Source: Alsobacter metallidurans
GTDB taxonomy: Bacteria; Pseudomonadota; Alphaproteobacteria; Rhizobiales; Beijerinckiaceae
Assembly (NCBI RefSeq): GCF_014636935.1
Contig: NZ_BMES01000001.1
Coordinates: 1,803,782-1,867,781, forward strand
DNA length: 64,000 bases
Direction: 5' to 3'
The position numbers and the translations under genes are program-made. Shown here one piece after another: positions 32,039 through 40,362 of this stretch; positions within the stretch are counted from its first letter, which is position 1; each line of letters opens with the position of its first letter. A model generated the notes under the pieces. The model searched no databases, was not told the DNA's origin, and worked only from the letters and a program-made list of their open reading frames with translations.

Positions 32039-34099
32039 TCACAGCGCCCGGCAAAGCCGCATCGCGTCGAGCACGGCCGCCTGCACGTTGCGGCTCGCCA
32101 CCGCGTCGCCGATGCGGTGCAACTCGATGCGCGCCTCGGGCCGCAGGTACAGCGGCTGTGGCTTCAAGGCCAGCAGGGCGTCGATGTCCGTGACGCCGTC
32201 ATTGCCCGCGTGGGGCTTCAGCGCGTGGTAGAGATCGTCGGCCGGGCGGGTGCCGTGCTCCACCAGGATCTGGTCGGCCTCGCGCTCCATGAGCTGCTCC
32301 GAAGCGAGGTTGCGGAACGTCGCTGCCATGCGGTTGCCGCGCCGCTCGACCTTGACGATCTCGTGGTCGAAGATCATCGGCACCCCGAGTTCGTAGATCC
32401 GCTTTTTCCAGATCACCCGCTCCGCGTAGGTGAGCTCCTGCGAGATCTGGGCGTCGATGGAGACGAACTGGACCTTGCGGCCTTCCTGCGCCGCGAGCTC
32501 CGCGGCCTGGGGACCGGGGTGGCGGCCGGTGCCGTCATAGACCAGCACCTCTGCGGCGAGGCGCGTCGCGCCGCCGATCACGTCCCACACGCTGGTGCAG
32601 TGCTCGGCCCCGTCGATCCAGTCGATGTCCGGCACGCCTCCGGTGGCCACGATCACGGCGTCCGGGTTCTCGGCCAGCACGTCCTCGACCTCGGCGTAGC
32701 GGTTGAGCTCGACCCGAACGCCCAGGCGTCGGATCTCCTCCGCGCGCCAGCCCACGATGCCGATCAGGTCGCGGCGCCAGCTGGCGCGCTCGCCCAGCAG
32801 CAGCTGCCCGCCGAGCTTGGCGCCCGCCTCCAGCAGCACGACCTCATGCCCGCGCTCGGCAGAGACCCGCGCGGCCTCCAGGCCCGCCGGTCCGCCGCCC
32901 ACCACCACGACCTTGCGGCCGGCCCGGTCCGAGCGCTCGATCGCGTGCGGCAGGTCCTTCTCGCGGCCGGAGGAGGGGTTGTGCAGGCAATGCGGCCGGA
33001 ACGGCGACTGGCAATGCGTCGCGCCCACGCAGGGGCGGATGCGGTCTTCCTCGCCGGCCTCGATCTTGCGCACGATGTGCGGGTCGGCGATGTGCGCCCG
33101 CGTCATCGCCACCATGTCGAGCAGCCCCTCGCGGATGGCGTGGCGCGCGGTCGCGATGTCGGAGATGCGCGCCGCGTGGAACACCGGCAACCCCACCTCG
33201 CGCTTGAACGCGCCGACCTGCTGCAGCCAGGGCGCGATCGGCGACGCCATGCCGGGCATGTTGGCCACCGCCAGCGCCCGCTCGGTGTCCATGCGGCCAT
33301 AGATGGCGTTGTAGAAGTCCAGCATGCCGGTGCGCTCGAAGATGTGCGCCACCTTGATGGCGTCGGACATCTGCAGGCCGGTCTCGCCCTCGTCGATGAC
33401 GTAGCGCATGCCCACGATGAAGTCGTCGCCGACCTCCCGGCGGATTGCCTCGAACACTTCGAGGCCGAAGCGGCAGCGGTTCTCGAGCGAGCCGCCATAG
33501 CGGTCCGTGCGGTGGTTGGTGGAGGGCGACAGGAACTGGCCGATCAGGTGGCCGCCCGCCAATGTTTCGACGCCGTCGAGCCCGCCCTCCTTGCAACGGC
33601 GCACCGCCGCCGCATAGGCCTGCACGACGCGTCTGATATCGTGTTCGTCCATCTCCTTGGGAAAGCTGCGGTGCAGCGTCTCGCGCATCGCAGAGGGCGC
33701 GATGGTCGGCAGCCACTTGTCCGCATAAGGCTCGCCGCGCCGGCCCAGGTGCGTGATCTGCACCATCAGGGCGGCCCCGTGGGCGTGCATGCGGTCGGAG
33801 AATTCCTGCAGCCAAGGGATGATGTCGTCCGTGCCGACATTGAGCTGGCGGAAGATGTTGGGGCTGTCCGGCGCCACGTTGGAAGAGCCGCCGAACATGC
33901 TCAGCGCGATGCCGCCCTTGGCCTTTTCCTCGTGGTAGAGCTGGTAACGCTCCTTGGGCATGCCGCCTTCCTCCATCCCGGAGGCGTGGCTGGTGCTCAT
34001 GACGCGGTTCTTCAGCACCAGGTTCTTGATGCGCAGAGGTTGCAGCAGGGGGTCGCGCGCGGCGGCGGCCGGCGCGGGATTCGCTTGGGCGAACGACAT
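32039..34099 (-). CDS. FMN/FAD-containing NADH:flavin oxidoreductase (TMADH/DgcA family, N-demethylase-like)
   Basis: A 686-residue three-part flavoprotein. The N-terminal 340 residues form an old-yellow-enzyme FMN barrel (LFQPLRIKNLVLKNRVMSTS-like start, YGGSLENRCRFGLEV). A cysteine cluster follows, RPCVGATHCQSPFRPHCLHNP, and a C-terminal FAD/NAD domain (VVVVGGGPAGLEAARV). In trimethylamine dehydrogenase the cluster is CxxCxxC; here the second Cys is Ala (CVGATHC), so the iron-sulfur centre may be altered, as I recall for the dimethylglycine/N-methylproline demethylases of rhizobia. Likely role: oxidative demethylation or ring-nitrogen oxidation of an N-methyl amino acid. The start at 34099 gives a normal family N-terminus; an upstream open frame of about 400 bp is not coding. 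Confidence 0.87.
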   Translation of the reverse strand: MSFAQANPAPAAAARDPLLQPLRIKNLVLKNRVMSTSHASGMEEGGMPKERYQLYHEEKAKGGIALSMFGGSSNVAPDSPNIFRQLNVGTDDIIPWLQEFSDRMHAHGAALMVQITHLGRRGEPYADKWLPTIAPSAMRETLHRSFPKEMDEHDIRRVVQAYAAAVRRCKEGGLDGVETLAGGHLIGQFLSPSTNHRTDRYGGSLENRCRFGLEVFEAIRREVGDDFIVGMRYVIDEGETGLQMSDAIKVAHIFERTGMLDFYNAIYGRMDTERALAVANMPGMASPIAPWLQQVGAFKREVGLPVFHAARISDIATARHAIREGLLDMVAMTRAHIADPHIVRKIEAGEEDRIRPCVGATHCQSPFRPHCLHNPSSGREKDLPHAIERSDRAGRKVVVVGGGPAGLEAARVSAERGHEVVLLEAGAKLGGQLLLGERASWRRDLIGIVGWRAEEIRRLGVRVELNRYAEVEDVLAENPDAVIVATGGVPDIDWIDGAEHCTSVWDVIGGATRLAAEVLVYDGTGRHPGPQAAELAAQEGRKVQFVSIDAQISQELTYAERVIWKKRIYELGVPMIFDHEIVKVERRGNRMAATFRNLASEQLMEREADQILVEHGTRPADDLYHALKPHAGNDGVTDIDALLALKPQPLYLRPEARIELHRIGDAVASRNVQAAVLDAMRLCRAL

Positions 34100-34127
34100 G
34101 GGTGCGCTCCGATAGGGATCTGGGAGG

Positions 34128-34997
34128 TCAGCCGCGGACGGGGGTCCCCGGCGTGGCCGGGCTCGATCGTGGCGGTGGAATGCCGAGAAGCTGCGCTTCC
34201 CGCTGGAACGTGGCCTCGACGATTCGCGCGCAAAGCGCGGGGCCGTCGGCCGCGAGGGCGTCGATCGCGGCCTCGGTCGTGCCGCCCGGCGTGGCCGTGC
34301 GCCGCATGACGTCCTCGAAGCTGGCGCCTTCGTCGAGCAGGGCCGCGAGTGCGCCAACCGATTCGGCCAGCATGGCGCGCAGCGCCTCCGGATCGAGCGC
34401 CTGGGCGCGCGCGGCGTTCGCGTCGAGGAACGACGCGCAGAAGGCAGCCAGGATCGCGGGTGCGCAACCGGCGAGGTTGGACGCGATCCGGGCATCGGCC
34501 GGGTCGGTCAGCACCGGCCTGCAGAACCGCGCGAACAGCGCGCGAACGCGCTCCACCTGCTCGGCCGTGGCCCGAGGGCCGGCCGTCAGCAGACAGGCGC
34601 CGCGGCCGACCGCGTGAGCGGGCGACGGAATGATCTTGATCACCGGGTTGGCGCACCAGCGCCCGAGGTCCTCAAGCGTGACCGCATTGGTGACGCTCAC
34701 CAGAATGGCGCCGGGCCGCATTGTCGGCGCGAGCGCTTCGATCCAGGCGCGATAGGCCTGGGGCGGCAGGCACAGCACGACCAGGTCGGCCGTGGAAGCG
34801 AGTTCCTGAGGATCGACGGCCCGGGCCATCGGCCAGTCCGCCACAGCGCCGGCCACCCGTTCGGGTTCCCGCCCGCTCGCCAGAACGGCGACGTCCGGAG
34901 CGAACCGGCCGAGCGCAGTCAGCAGCACCGTCCCGATCCGCCCGAGCCCGACCAAGCCGACCGTGAGCGCTGCGCGAGGGGAGGATTCGTGGGCCAT
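34128..34997 (-). CDS. Pyrroline-5-carboxylate-reductase-like (ProC family) oxidoreductase
   Basis: A 289-residue NAD(P)-dependent reductase. The Rossmann motif GLVGLGRIGTVLLTAL lies at about residue 14. Near residue 240 is the ProC signature VMRRTATPGGTTEAAI, and MRPGAILVSVTNAVTLEDL fits the family. Real ProC reduces pyrroline-5-carboxylate to proline; this one is at the end of a dipeptide importer operon, 28 bp before the flavin demethylase gene, and may act on another cyclic imine or on an N-substituted amino acid. A housekeeping proC is expected elsewhere in the genome. Confidence 0.85.
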   Translation of the reverse strand: MAHESSPRAALTVGLVGLGRIGTVLLTALGRFAPDVAVLASGREPERVAGAVADWPMARAVDPQELASTADLVVLCLPPQAYRAWIEALAPTMRPGAILVSVTNAVTLEDLGRWCANPVIKIIPSPAHAVGRGACLLTAGPRATAEQVERVRALFARFCRPVLTDPADARIASNLAGCAPAILAAFCASFLDANAARAQALDPEALRAMLAESVGALAALLDEGASFEDVMRRTATPGGTTEAAIDALAADGPALCARIVEATFQREAQLLGIPPPRSSPATPGTPVRG

Positions 34998-35000
34998 CGC

Positions 35001-36020
35001 TCAGGCCTTCATCACGGCTGGCGCGGGGGCGGCGGCGGCCGCCGGAACCGGGTTGAAGCACGCGAAGGCATGCGGGGGCTCGCCGAGGCGCGGCCTTTCC
35101 ACAAGACACCGCGGCAGCCGCCGTGCGCAACGCGGCGCGTAGTGGCAGGCCTTGGCGGGATCGGGAATCGCCAGGCCGGCCTCGTCGGCGTCGCTGGCCA
35201 CCGGCGCCCGGTCGTGCTGGCGCGCCCGCAACAGGCTCAGCGTGTAAGGGTGCTTCGGCTCCTCGAAGATGGCCTCGGTCGGCCCCTCCTCGACGATCCG
35301 GCCGAAATACATCACCGCGATGCGATCGCAGAGGAAGCGAGCCACGCCGAGATCATGCGTGATGAACACGAGCCCGACGCCCGTCTCCCGGTTCATGCGC
35401 TTCAGCAGGTTGAGCACCTGCGCGCGCACGGACACGTCGAGCTTGGACACTGCCTCGTCGGCGACAATGAAGCGCGGCCGCACGCTGATCGCCCGCGCGA
35501 TCGCGACGCGCTGCAACTGACCGCCCGAGAGCTCGTGCGGGTAGCGCTTGGCGTGGTCCGGCGTCAGGCCCACCCGGGTGAGCAGCGACGCCACCTCGTC
35601 CGGAATCTGCTTCTTTGGCACGACCGCATGAAGAGCGAGCGGCAGCGCCAGCGAGCTGCCCAGCGTGAAGCGCGGGTTGAAGGACGAGAGCGGGTCCTGG
35701 AACACCATCTGCAGGTCGCGCCGGAACGGCTTCCAGGCGCTCGGCGCCGCGGCCGCGAGGTCGGTCCCGCGATAGTGGATGGCCCCCGAGGTGGGGCGGT
35801 GCACGCCCAGCATCGTCTTGCCGAGCGTGGTCTTGCCGCTGCCCGACTCGCCCACGAGCCCGACGATCTGCCCCGGCGCGATGTCGAGGCTGACGCCGTC
35901 CAGCGCCCGAAACACCTTGTCCTGCCCGAAGCCCGACCGCGTGCGGAAATCCAGCACGATGTCGCGCAGCTGCATGGTCTGCCCGGGCTGGCCGGGGAGG
36001 GCGGTCGGCTCAGTCGCCAT
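35001..36020 (-). CDS. Dipeptide/oligopeptide ABC transporter ATPase (DppF/OppF class)
   Basis: A 339-residue ATPase: Walker A GLVGESGSGKTTL, Q-loop VFQDPLSSFNPR, signature [15 protein letters not shown], Walker B FIVADEAVSKLDV, switch His FITHDLGVARFLCDR. The Pro after the Walker B Glu is Ala and the D-loop Ala is Lys, both unusual. The C-terminal third carries the cysteine region (CHYAPRCARRLPRC) that binds an iron-sulfur cluster in this class. It overlaps the preceding ATPase gene by 11 bp. Confidence 0.92.
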   Translation of the reverse strand: MATEPTALPGQPGQTMQLRDIVLDFRTRSGFGQDKVFRALDGVSLDIAPGQIVGLVGESGSGKTTLGKTMLGVHRPTSGAIHYRGTDLAAAAPSAWKPFRRDLQMVFQDPLSSFNPRFTLGSSLALPLALHAVVPKKQIPDEVASLLTRVGLTPDHAKRYPHELSGGQLQRVAIARAISVRPRFIVADEAVSKLDVSVRAQVLNLLKRMNRETGVGLVFITHDLGVARFLCDRIAVMYFGRIVEEGPTEAIFEEPKHPYTLSLLRARQHDRAPVASDADEAGLAIPDPAKACHYAPRCARRLPRCLVERPRLGEPPHAFACFNPVPAAAAAPAPAVMKA

Positions 36021-36981
36021 GGAGAAGGCACCTTGCCTGGTGGTCGGGGCCGACGGCCCGCATGTCGGGATGGATGGTCCGGCACTGCGGCATCACCTTG
36101 GGGCAGCGGCCCGCAAAGGCGCAGCCCTCGTCCGGGATCTTGCCGCCGGGCTCGCCCGCGAGCTCGAACAGGTATTCCTGCCTCTGCGCCAGCGAGATCG
36201 ATGTCTGAAGCAGGCAGGCCGCATAGGGGTGCTGCGGGTTGCGCAACACGGCGTCGGCCGGGCCGATCTCGACGATCTCGCCGGCGTACATCACCGCGAT
36301 CCGGTCGCAGATGTCCTCCGCGATGGCGAGATCATGCGTCACGAAAAGCACCGACGCCTTGAGCCGGCGCTGGTGCACCCGGATCAGCTCCAGGATCTGC
36401 CGCTCGACGAGGTTGTCGAGGTTCGTGGTCGGCTCGTCCGCAATGATCAGCGCCGGGCGCAGCGCGATCACCATGGCGATCAGGGCGCGCTGGAGCATGC
36501 CGCCGCTGAGTTGGTGCGGATAGGACGACAGCACGCGCTCGGGCGCCCGGATGCCGACATCCTGCAGCAGGCTCTCGGCTTCGGCCCGCCAGGCTTTTCC
36601 GTCCGTTTCGGAGCGACGAAGGATGGCGTGCTCCAGGTGCCAGCCGATGGTCTTGGCCGGGTTGAACGAGCCCACCGGGTCCTGGAAGATCATGGCTAGC
36701 TGCACGCCGCGCAGCTTGCGGAAGCTTTCCTCGTCGTGCGCCGTCAGCTCGTCGCCGCGAAACCGGATGGCGTCCGCTTCGATCGCAGCGTGATCCGGCA
36801 AAAGCCGCAGCAGCGACATGCCCGTGACGGTCTTGCCGGAGCCAGACTCGCCGATGAGCCCGAGCACCTCCTCGTCGCCGATCGTGAAGCTGACGCCGCG
36901 CACGGCCTTGACGCGGCGCTGGCCGACCGCGAAGGACGTGCGGAGGTTCATCACCTCCAGCAGGGGCGGGGACGCGTTCAC
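36010..36981 (-). CDS. Dipeptide/oligopeptide ABC transporter ATPase (DppD class)
   Basis: A 323-residue ATPase: Walker A GLIGESGSGKTVTGM, Q-loop IFQDPVGSFNP, signature LSGGMLQRALIAMVI, Walker B LIIADEPTTNLD, switch His VTHDLAIAEDICDR. The D-loop continues NLDNLVERQ instead of the usual ALDVTIQAQ. The C-terminal cysteine segment is CAFAGRCPKVMPQC. The start is a GTG at 36981 overlapping the permease stop as GTGA; a longer upstream open frame overlaps that permease and is not coding. Confidence 0.92.
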   Translation of the reverse strand: MNASPPLLEVMNLRTSFAVGQRRVKAVRGVSFTIGDEEVLGLIGESGSGKTVTGMSLLRLLPDHAAIEADAIRFRGDELTAHDEESFRKLRGVQLAMIFQDPVGSFNPAKTIGWHLEHAILRRSETDGKAWRAEAESLLQDVGIRAPERVLSSYPHQLSGGMLQRALIAMVIALRPALIIADEPTTNLDNLVERQILELIRVHQRRLKASVLFVTHDLAIAEDICDRIAVMYAGEIVEIGPADAVLRNPQHPYAACLLQTSISLAQRQEYLFELAGEPGGKIPDEGCAFAGRCPKVMPQCRTIHPDMRAVGPDHQARCLLHGD

Positions 36982-37802
36982 AGGCGGGCCCTCAGCTTGG
37001 GATCCATGAGATCGCGCACGCCGTCGCTCAGCAGGTTGAGGCCGAGCAGCGCGACCGAGATGGCGACGCCCGACAGCGTCAGCACCCAGGGCGCTCGGCT
37101 GAAATACTCGCGCCCGTCCGCCATGATGGAGCCGAGCGATGGGTTGGGCGGCTGCACGCCGAGGCCGAGGAAGCTCAGACCCGCCTCGATCACGATGCCG
37201 AACGCCACCGCCAGCGCCACCTGCACGAACACCGGCGCGGCGATGTTGGGCAGGATCTCGCGCGTGATGATGCTCCAGGTGGACTGGCCCATCAGCGCCG
37301 CGGCCTGCACCCAGGGTTCGTCCTTCACCAGCACGGCCATGTTGCGGGAGAGACGGGCGAAGATGGGCGCGTAGATCAGCGCGATCGCGACCGCGATGTT
37401 CACCACCCCGAAGCCGAGCACCACCATCAGGAAGAGCGCCAGCACAAAGCTCGGGAACGAGAACAGCAGGTCCGACACCCGCATCAGGATGGCCTGCCAC
37501 CAGCCGCCGAAATAGGCCGCGACGAGGCCGGCCGTGGTGCCGATCAACGCGCCCGCGAGCACGCCGCTGATGCTGACCGTGAGCGACACGCGCGCGCCGT
37601 AGAGAATGCGGGTGAGCACATCGCGGCCAAACGAGTCGGTGCCGAAAGGATGCGACCCGCTGGGCGGATCGAGCAGCGCCATGAAGTCGGCGTCCGTGGG
37701 CGAATAGGGCGACAGCCACGGCCCGACGATGACGCCTGCCAGCACGATCGCGGTGATGATGGCCCCCACGAGGGCGAGGCGGTTGGCGATGATGGCTTTC
37801 AC
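36978..37802 (-). CDS. Dipeptide ABC transporter permease (DppC class)
   Basis: A 274-residue inner-membrane protein with the DppC landmarks: an N-terminal membrane segment, DPPSGSHPFGTDSFGRDVLTRILYGARVSL, and the EAA-type loop QAAALMGQSTWSIITREILPNIAAPV, then LSFLGLGVQPPNPSLGSIMADGREYF. It works with the DppB-type protein at 37813. Start at 37802; the ATPase gene overlaps its end. Confidence 0.93.
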   Translation of the reverse strand: MKAIIANRLALVGAIITAIVLAGVIVGPWLSPYSPTDADFMALLDPPSGSHPFGTDSFGRDVLTRILYGARVSLTVSISGVLAGALIGTTAGLVAAYFGGWWQAILMRVSDLLFSFPSFVLALFLMVVLGFGVVNIAVAIALIYAPIFARLSRNMAVLVKDEPWVQAAALMGQSTWSIITREILPNIAAPVFVQVALAVAFGIVIEAGLSFLGLGVQPPNPSLGSIMADGREYFSRAPWVLTLSGVAISVALLGLNLLSDGVRDLMDPKLRARL

Positions 37803-37812
37803 GGCGTCCCCC

Positions 37813-38772
37813 TCAGTTCTGCCGCGGATTCAGGGCGGCGCAGATGAGGTCCACGACGAAGTTCACCAGCAGCACGCTGAGCAGGAAGGTGAGCGCGCAG
37901 GCCTGCACGAGCGGATAGTCCCGCCCGAAGGCTGCGTCCACCATCAGCGCCCCGACGCCCGGAATGCCGAAGATGCGCTCCACCACCACGGTGCCGCCGA
38001 GCAGGTAGCGGATCTGCAGGCCGATCACCGTGACGTATGGGATCAGCGCGTTGCGCAGCACGAAATGGATGAACACGAAGGCGTCGCGGTAGCCCAGCGA
38101 GCGGGCCACCCGCACATGGTCGCGATAGAGCGTTTCCAGCAACGCCGTGCGCAGGATGCGCGTGAAGGCGGCCGCCATCGGAGCCGCGATCGCGAGCGCG
38201 GGCAGGAAGCCGCTGTAGAGCGCGCCCGTGAGGGACTGCGCCGGCGGCGTAAAGCCATAGGACGGAAAGACGCCGAGCCCGAGCGCCAGCCCGTAGACCA
38301 GCACGTAGGACAGCCAGAAATCCGGCATCGAGATGCCGAGCACCGCGATGGAGGTCGCGGCCGTATCGGTGAACTTGCCGTGCCGCAGCGCCGAGATCGT
38401 GCCCGCGAAGAGCGATACGCTCACGGCGATCACCAGCGCATAGGCGCCGATAAACAGCGTGTTGGGCAGCCGCGAGCCGATCAGCCCCATGATGGGCGTC
38501 CCGCCCGCCACCGTCATGGACAGGCCGAAATCGCCCATCACCGCGCTGGACAGCCAGCGCCAGAACTGGATGACCAAGGGGTCATCCAGCATCCATTTCT
38601 TGTGGAAGGCCGCGATGGCCTCCGGGGTCGCCTGGTCGCCCAGCACCGCGATGGCCGGGTCGCCCTGGCCGGCGCGCATGACGAAGAACACCGTCGCGGA
38701 GCCGAGCAGGGCCAGCAGGGCGACCCCGCCGAGCCTGCTCGAAACCCGGCCGATGCTGATCGCGCGCGCCAT
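37813..38772 (-). CDS. Dipeptide ABC transporter permease (DppB class)
   Basis: A 319-residue permease with six membrane segments. Typical DppB features are GDPAIAVLGDQATPEAIAAFH, GDFGLSMTVAGGTPI, the EAA-type loop RVARSLGYRDAFVFIHFVLRNALIPYVTVIG, and FGIPGVGALMVDAAFGRDYPLVQA at the C-terminus. It follows the binding-protein gene by 5 bp and precedes DppC by 10 bp. Confidence 0.93.
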   Translation of the reverse strand: MARAISIGRVSSRLGGVALLALLGSATVFFVMRAGQGDPAIAVLGDQATPEAIAAFHKKWMLDDPLVIQFWRWLSSAVMGDFGLSMTVAGGTPIMGLIGSRLPNTLFIGAYALVIAVSVSLFAGTISALRHGKFTDTAATSIAVLGISMPDFWLSYVLVYGLALGLGVFPSYGFTPPAQSLTGALYSGFLPALAIAAPMAAAFTRILRTALLETLYRDHVRVARSLGYRDAFVFIHFVLRNALIPYVTVIGLQIRYLLGGTVVVERIFGIPGVGALMVDAAFGRDYPLVQACALTFLLSVLLVNFVVDLICAALNPRQN

Positions 38773-38777
38773 TGTGG

Positions 38778-40334
38778 TCAGCCCACCGTCATCTTCGCGA
38801 ACTGGTCCGCGAAGTTGGAGTAGGGGAGCTGCGAGAAGCCCTTGACGTTCGGGCGCACGAGGTTGTGCACGTTCGAGCAGAAGCAGGGCAGCACCGGCAT
38901 GTCCTCGATGGCCAGCATGTCGGCCTCGCGGTAGACCTGCCGGCGCTTGGCCGGATCCATCTCGCTACGGGCCTTTTCGAGCAGCGCGTCCATCTTGGGG
39001 CTGCTGTAGCCCTGGATGTTGCGGAAGCCCTTGGAGCCCAGGATCTCGCCCAGATACTCGTCGGCGTCGACGAGGCCGAGCCAGCCGAACACCAGTGCGT
39101 CGTAGTCGCCCGCCTTGGCCTTCGCGAAGGCGGCGTTGAACTCCATGGCCTGCAGCTGGAACTTGGTCCCCAGCGTCTGGTTCACCATGCCGACCATGAT
39201 CTCGCCGGTGCGGCGCCACCAGTTGGAGCCCCAGATGATCACGGTCGCTTCCGTGCCGGCGCCGTATTTCGACTTGGCCATCTCCTCCTTGGCCTTGGCG
39301 GGGTTGAACGTCGTGTACTCCGACGTGAAACCCTTGCCCTCCGGCCACAGCGACGGCGGCAGCACGCCCGGGATGGCGACGCCCTCGCCGAAGATCGCGG
39401 CCTTCACGAGCACGTTGCGGTCGAACGCCATCGAGACCGCGCGGCGGAAGTGCACGTCGTCGAACGGGGCCTTCTTCACGTTCAGGGCGAAATAGCGCGT
39501 GTTCAGGCCCGGCTGCTTCAGCACGGTGACTTCGGCGGTGCGCTTCTCCAGCCCGGGCACGTCCGCGAAGGGGGCCGTGCTGGTGAGGTCGATCTGGTTG
39601 CCCAGGATCGCCGTCATGCCGCTCGACTCCTCGGCGATGATCGGGATCTTCACGCTGCGGATGGCCGGCTTGCCGCCGAAGTATCCGTCGAACGCCACCA
39701 TGTCGACGCTCTCGTTGGACTTCCAGTCCTTCACCATGAAGGCGCCGGTGCCCACCGGCTTGCGGCCGAAGCCCTCCGCGCCGGCCGCCTCGACGGCCTT
39801 CCTGGACACGATCTGCGTGCCCGTGCGGGTGTTGGTGAGGTAGTTCAGCAGCGGCGCGTAGGGCGCCTTGGTGGTGATGCGAACCGTGTACGGGTCCACC
39901 ACCGTAACGGCCGAGATGGCCGTCACCTTGCCGCGGTTGGGCGAAGCGAATTTCTCGTCCATCAGGCGCTCGATCGAGAACTTCACGTCCTCGGCCGTCA
40001 TCTCGCCGCCGTCGTGAAACTTCACGCCCTTGCGCAGCTTGAACTCGGTCGTGGTCGGGTCGACCACCGTGTAGCTCTCGGCCAGATCAGGGACGATCTC
40101 CATCTTCTCGTTGAACTTCAGCAGCCCGTTGAATGCGCCGTAGATCACCAGGAACTCCGGCACGAGGCTGGCCTTGGCGGGGTCGAGCGTGTTGATCACG
40201 TTGAACCCCGCAATGCCGGCGCGCAGCTCGTCCGCCGCAAAGGCGCTGGAGTTCATCCACGGCAGGCCCGCCAGCGCAGCCGCGCCGGCCCCGATCTTCA
40301 ACGCCGCCCGGCGGCTCAGCTTGTGCTCGTCCAT
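38778..40334 (-). CDS. Dipeptide-type ABC transporter binding protein with a Tat signal
   Basis: A 518-residue periplasmic binding protein. The N-terminus has a twin-arginine motif (SRRAALK at residues 7-13) and a hydrophobic stretch ending near SSAFA (residue 33), so export is probably by Tat. The mature protein reads as a DppA/OppA/NikA-type binder (TAEDVKFSIERLMDEKF, VDPYTVRITTKAPYAPLLNYL, KPVGTGAFMVKDW). The start at 40334 has a GGAGGAGGG ribosome site. It begins the importer half of the operon, 28 bp after the GlpD-like gene. Confidence 0.92.
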   Translation of the reverse strand: MDEHKLSRRAALKIGAGAAALAGLPWMNSSAFAADELRAGIAGFNVINTLDPAKASLVPEFLVIYGAFNGLLKFNEKMEIVPDLAESYTVVDPTTTEFKLRKGVKFHDGGEMTAEDVKFSIERLMDEKFASPNRGKVTAISAVTVVDPYTVRITTKAPYAPLLNYLTNTRTGTQIVSRKAVEAAGAEGFGRKPVGTGAFMVKDWKSNESVDMVAFDGYFGGKPAIRSVKIPIIAEESSGMTAILGNQIDLTSTAPFADVPGLEKRTAEVTVLKQPGLNTRYFALNVKKAPFDDVHFRRAVSMAFDRNVLVKAAIFGEGVAIPGVLPPSLWPEGKGFTSEYTTFNPAKAKEEMAKSKYGAGTEATVIIWGSNWWRRTGEIMVGMVNQTLGTKFQLQAMEFNAAFAKAKAGDYDALVFGWLGLVDADEYLGEILGSKGFRNIQGYSSPKMDALLEKARSEMDPAKRRQVYREADMLAIEDMPVLPCFCSNVHNLVRPNVKGFSQLPYSNFADQFAKMTVG

Positions 40335-40362
40335 CAGTCCCTCCTCCAGAAGCGCCCGGCTT

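Noticed and set aside
32117-34309. 730-codon plus-strand open frame opposite the flavin demethylase gene
   Set aside because: Composition (Arg/His/Val/Gly-rich) is that of an antisense shadow; the minus strand encodes a complete, recognisable flavoprotein.
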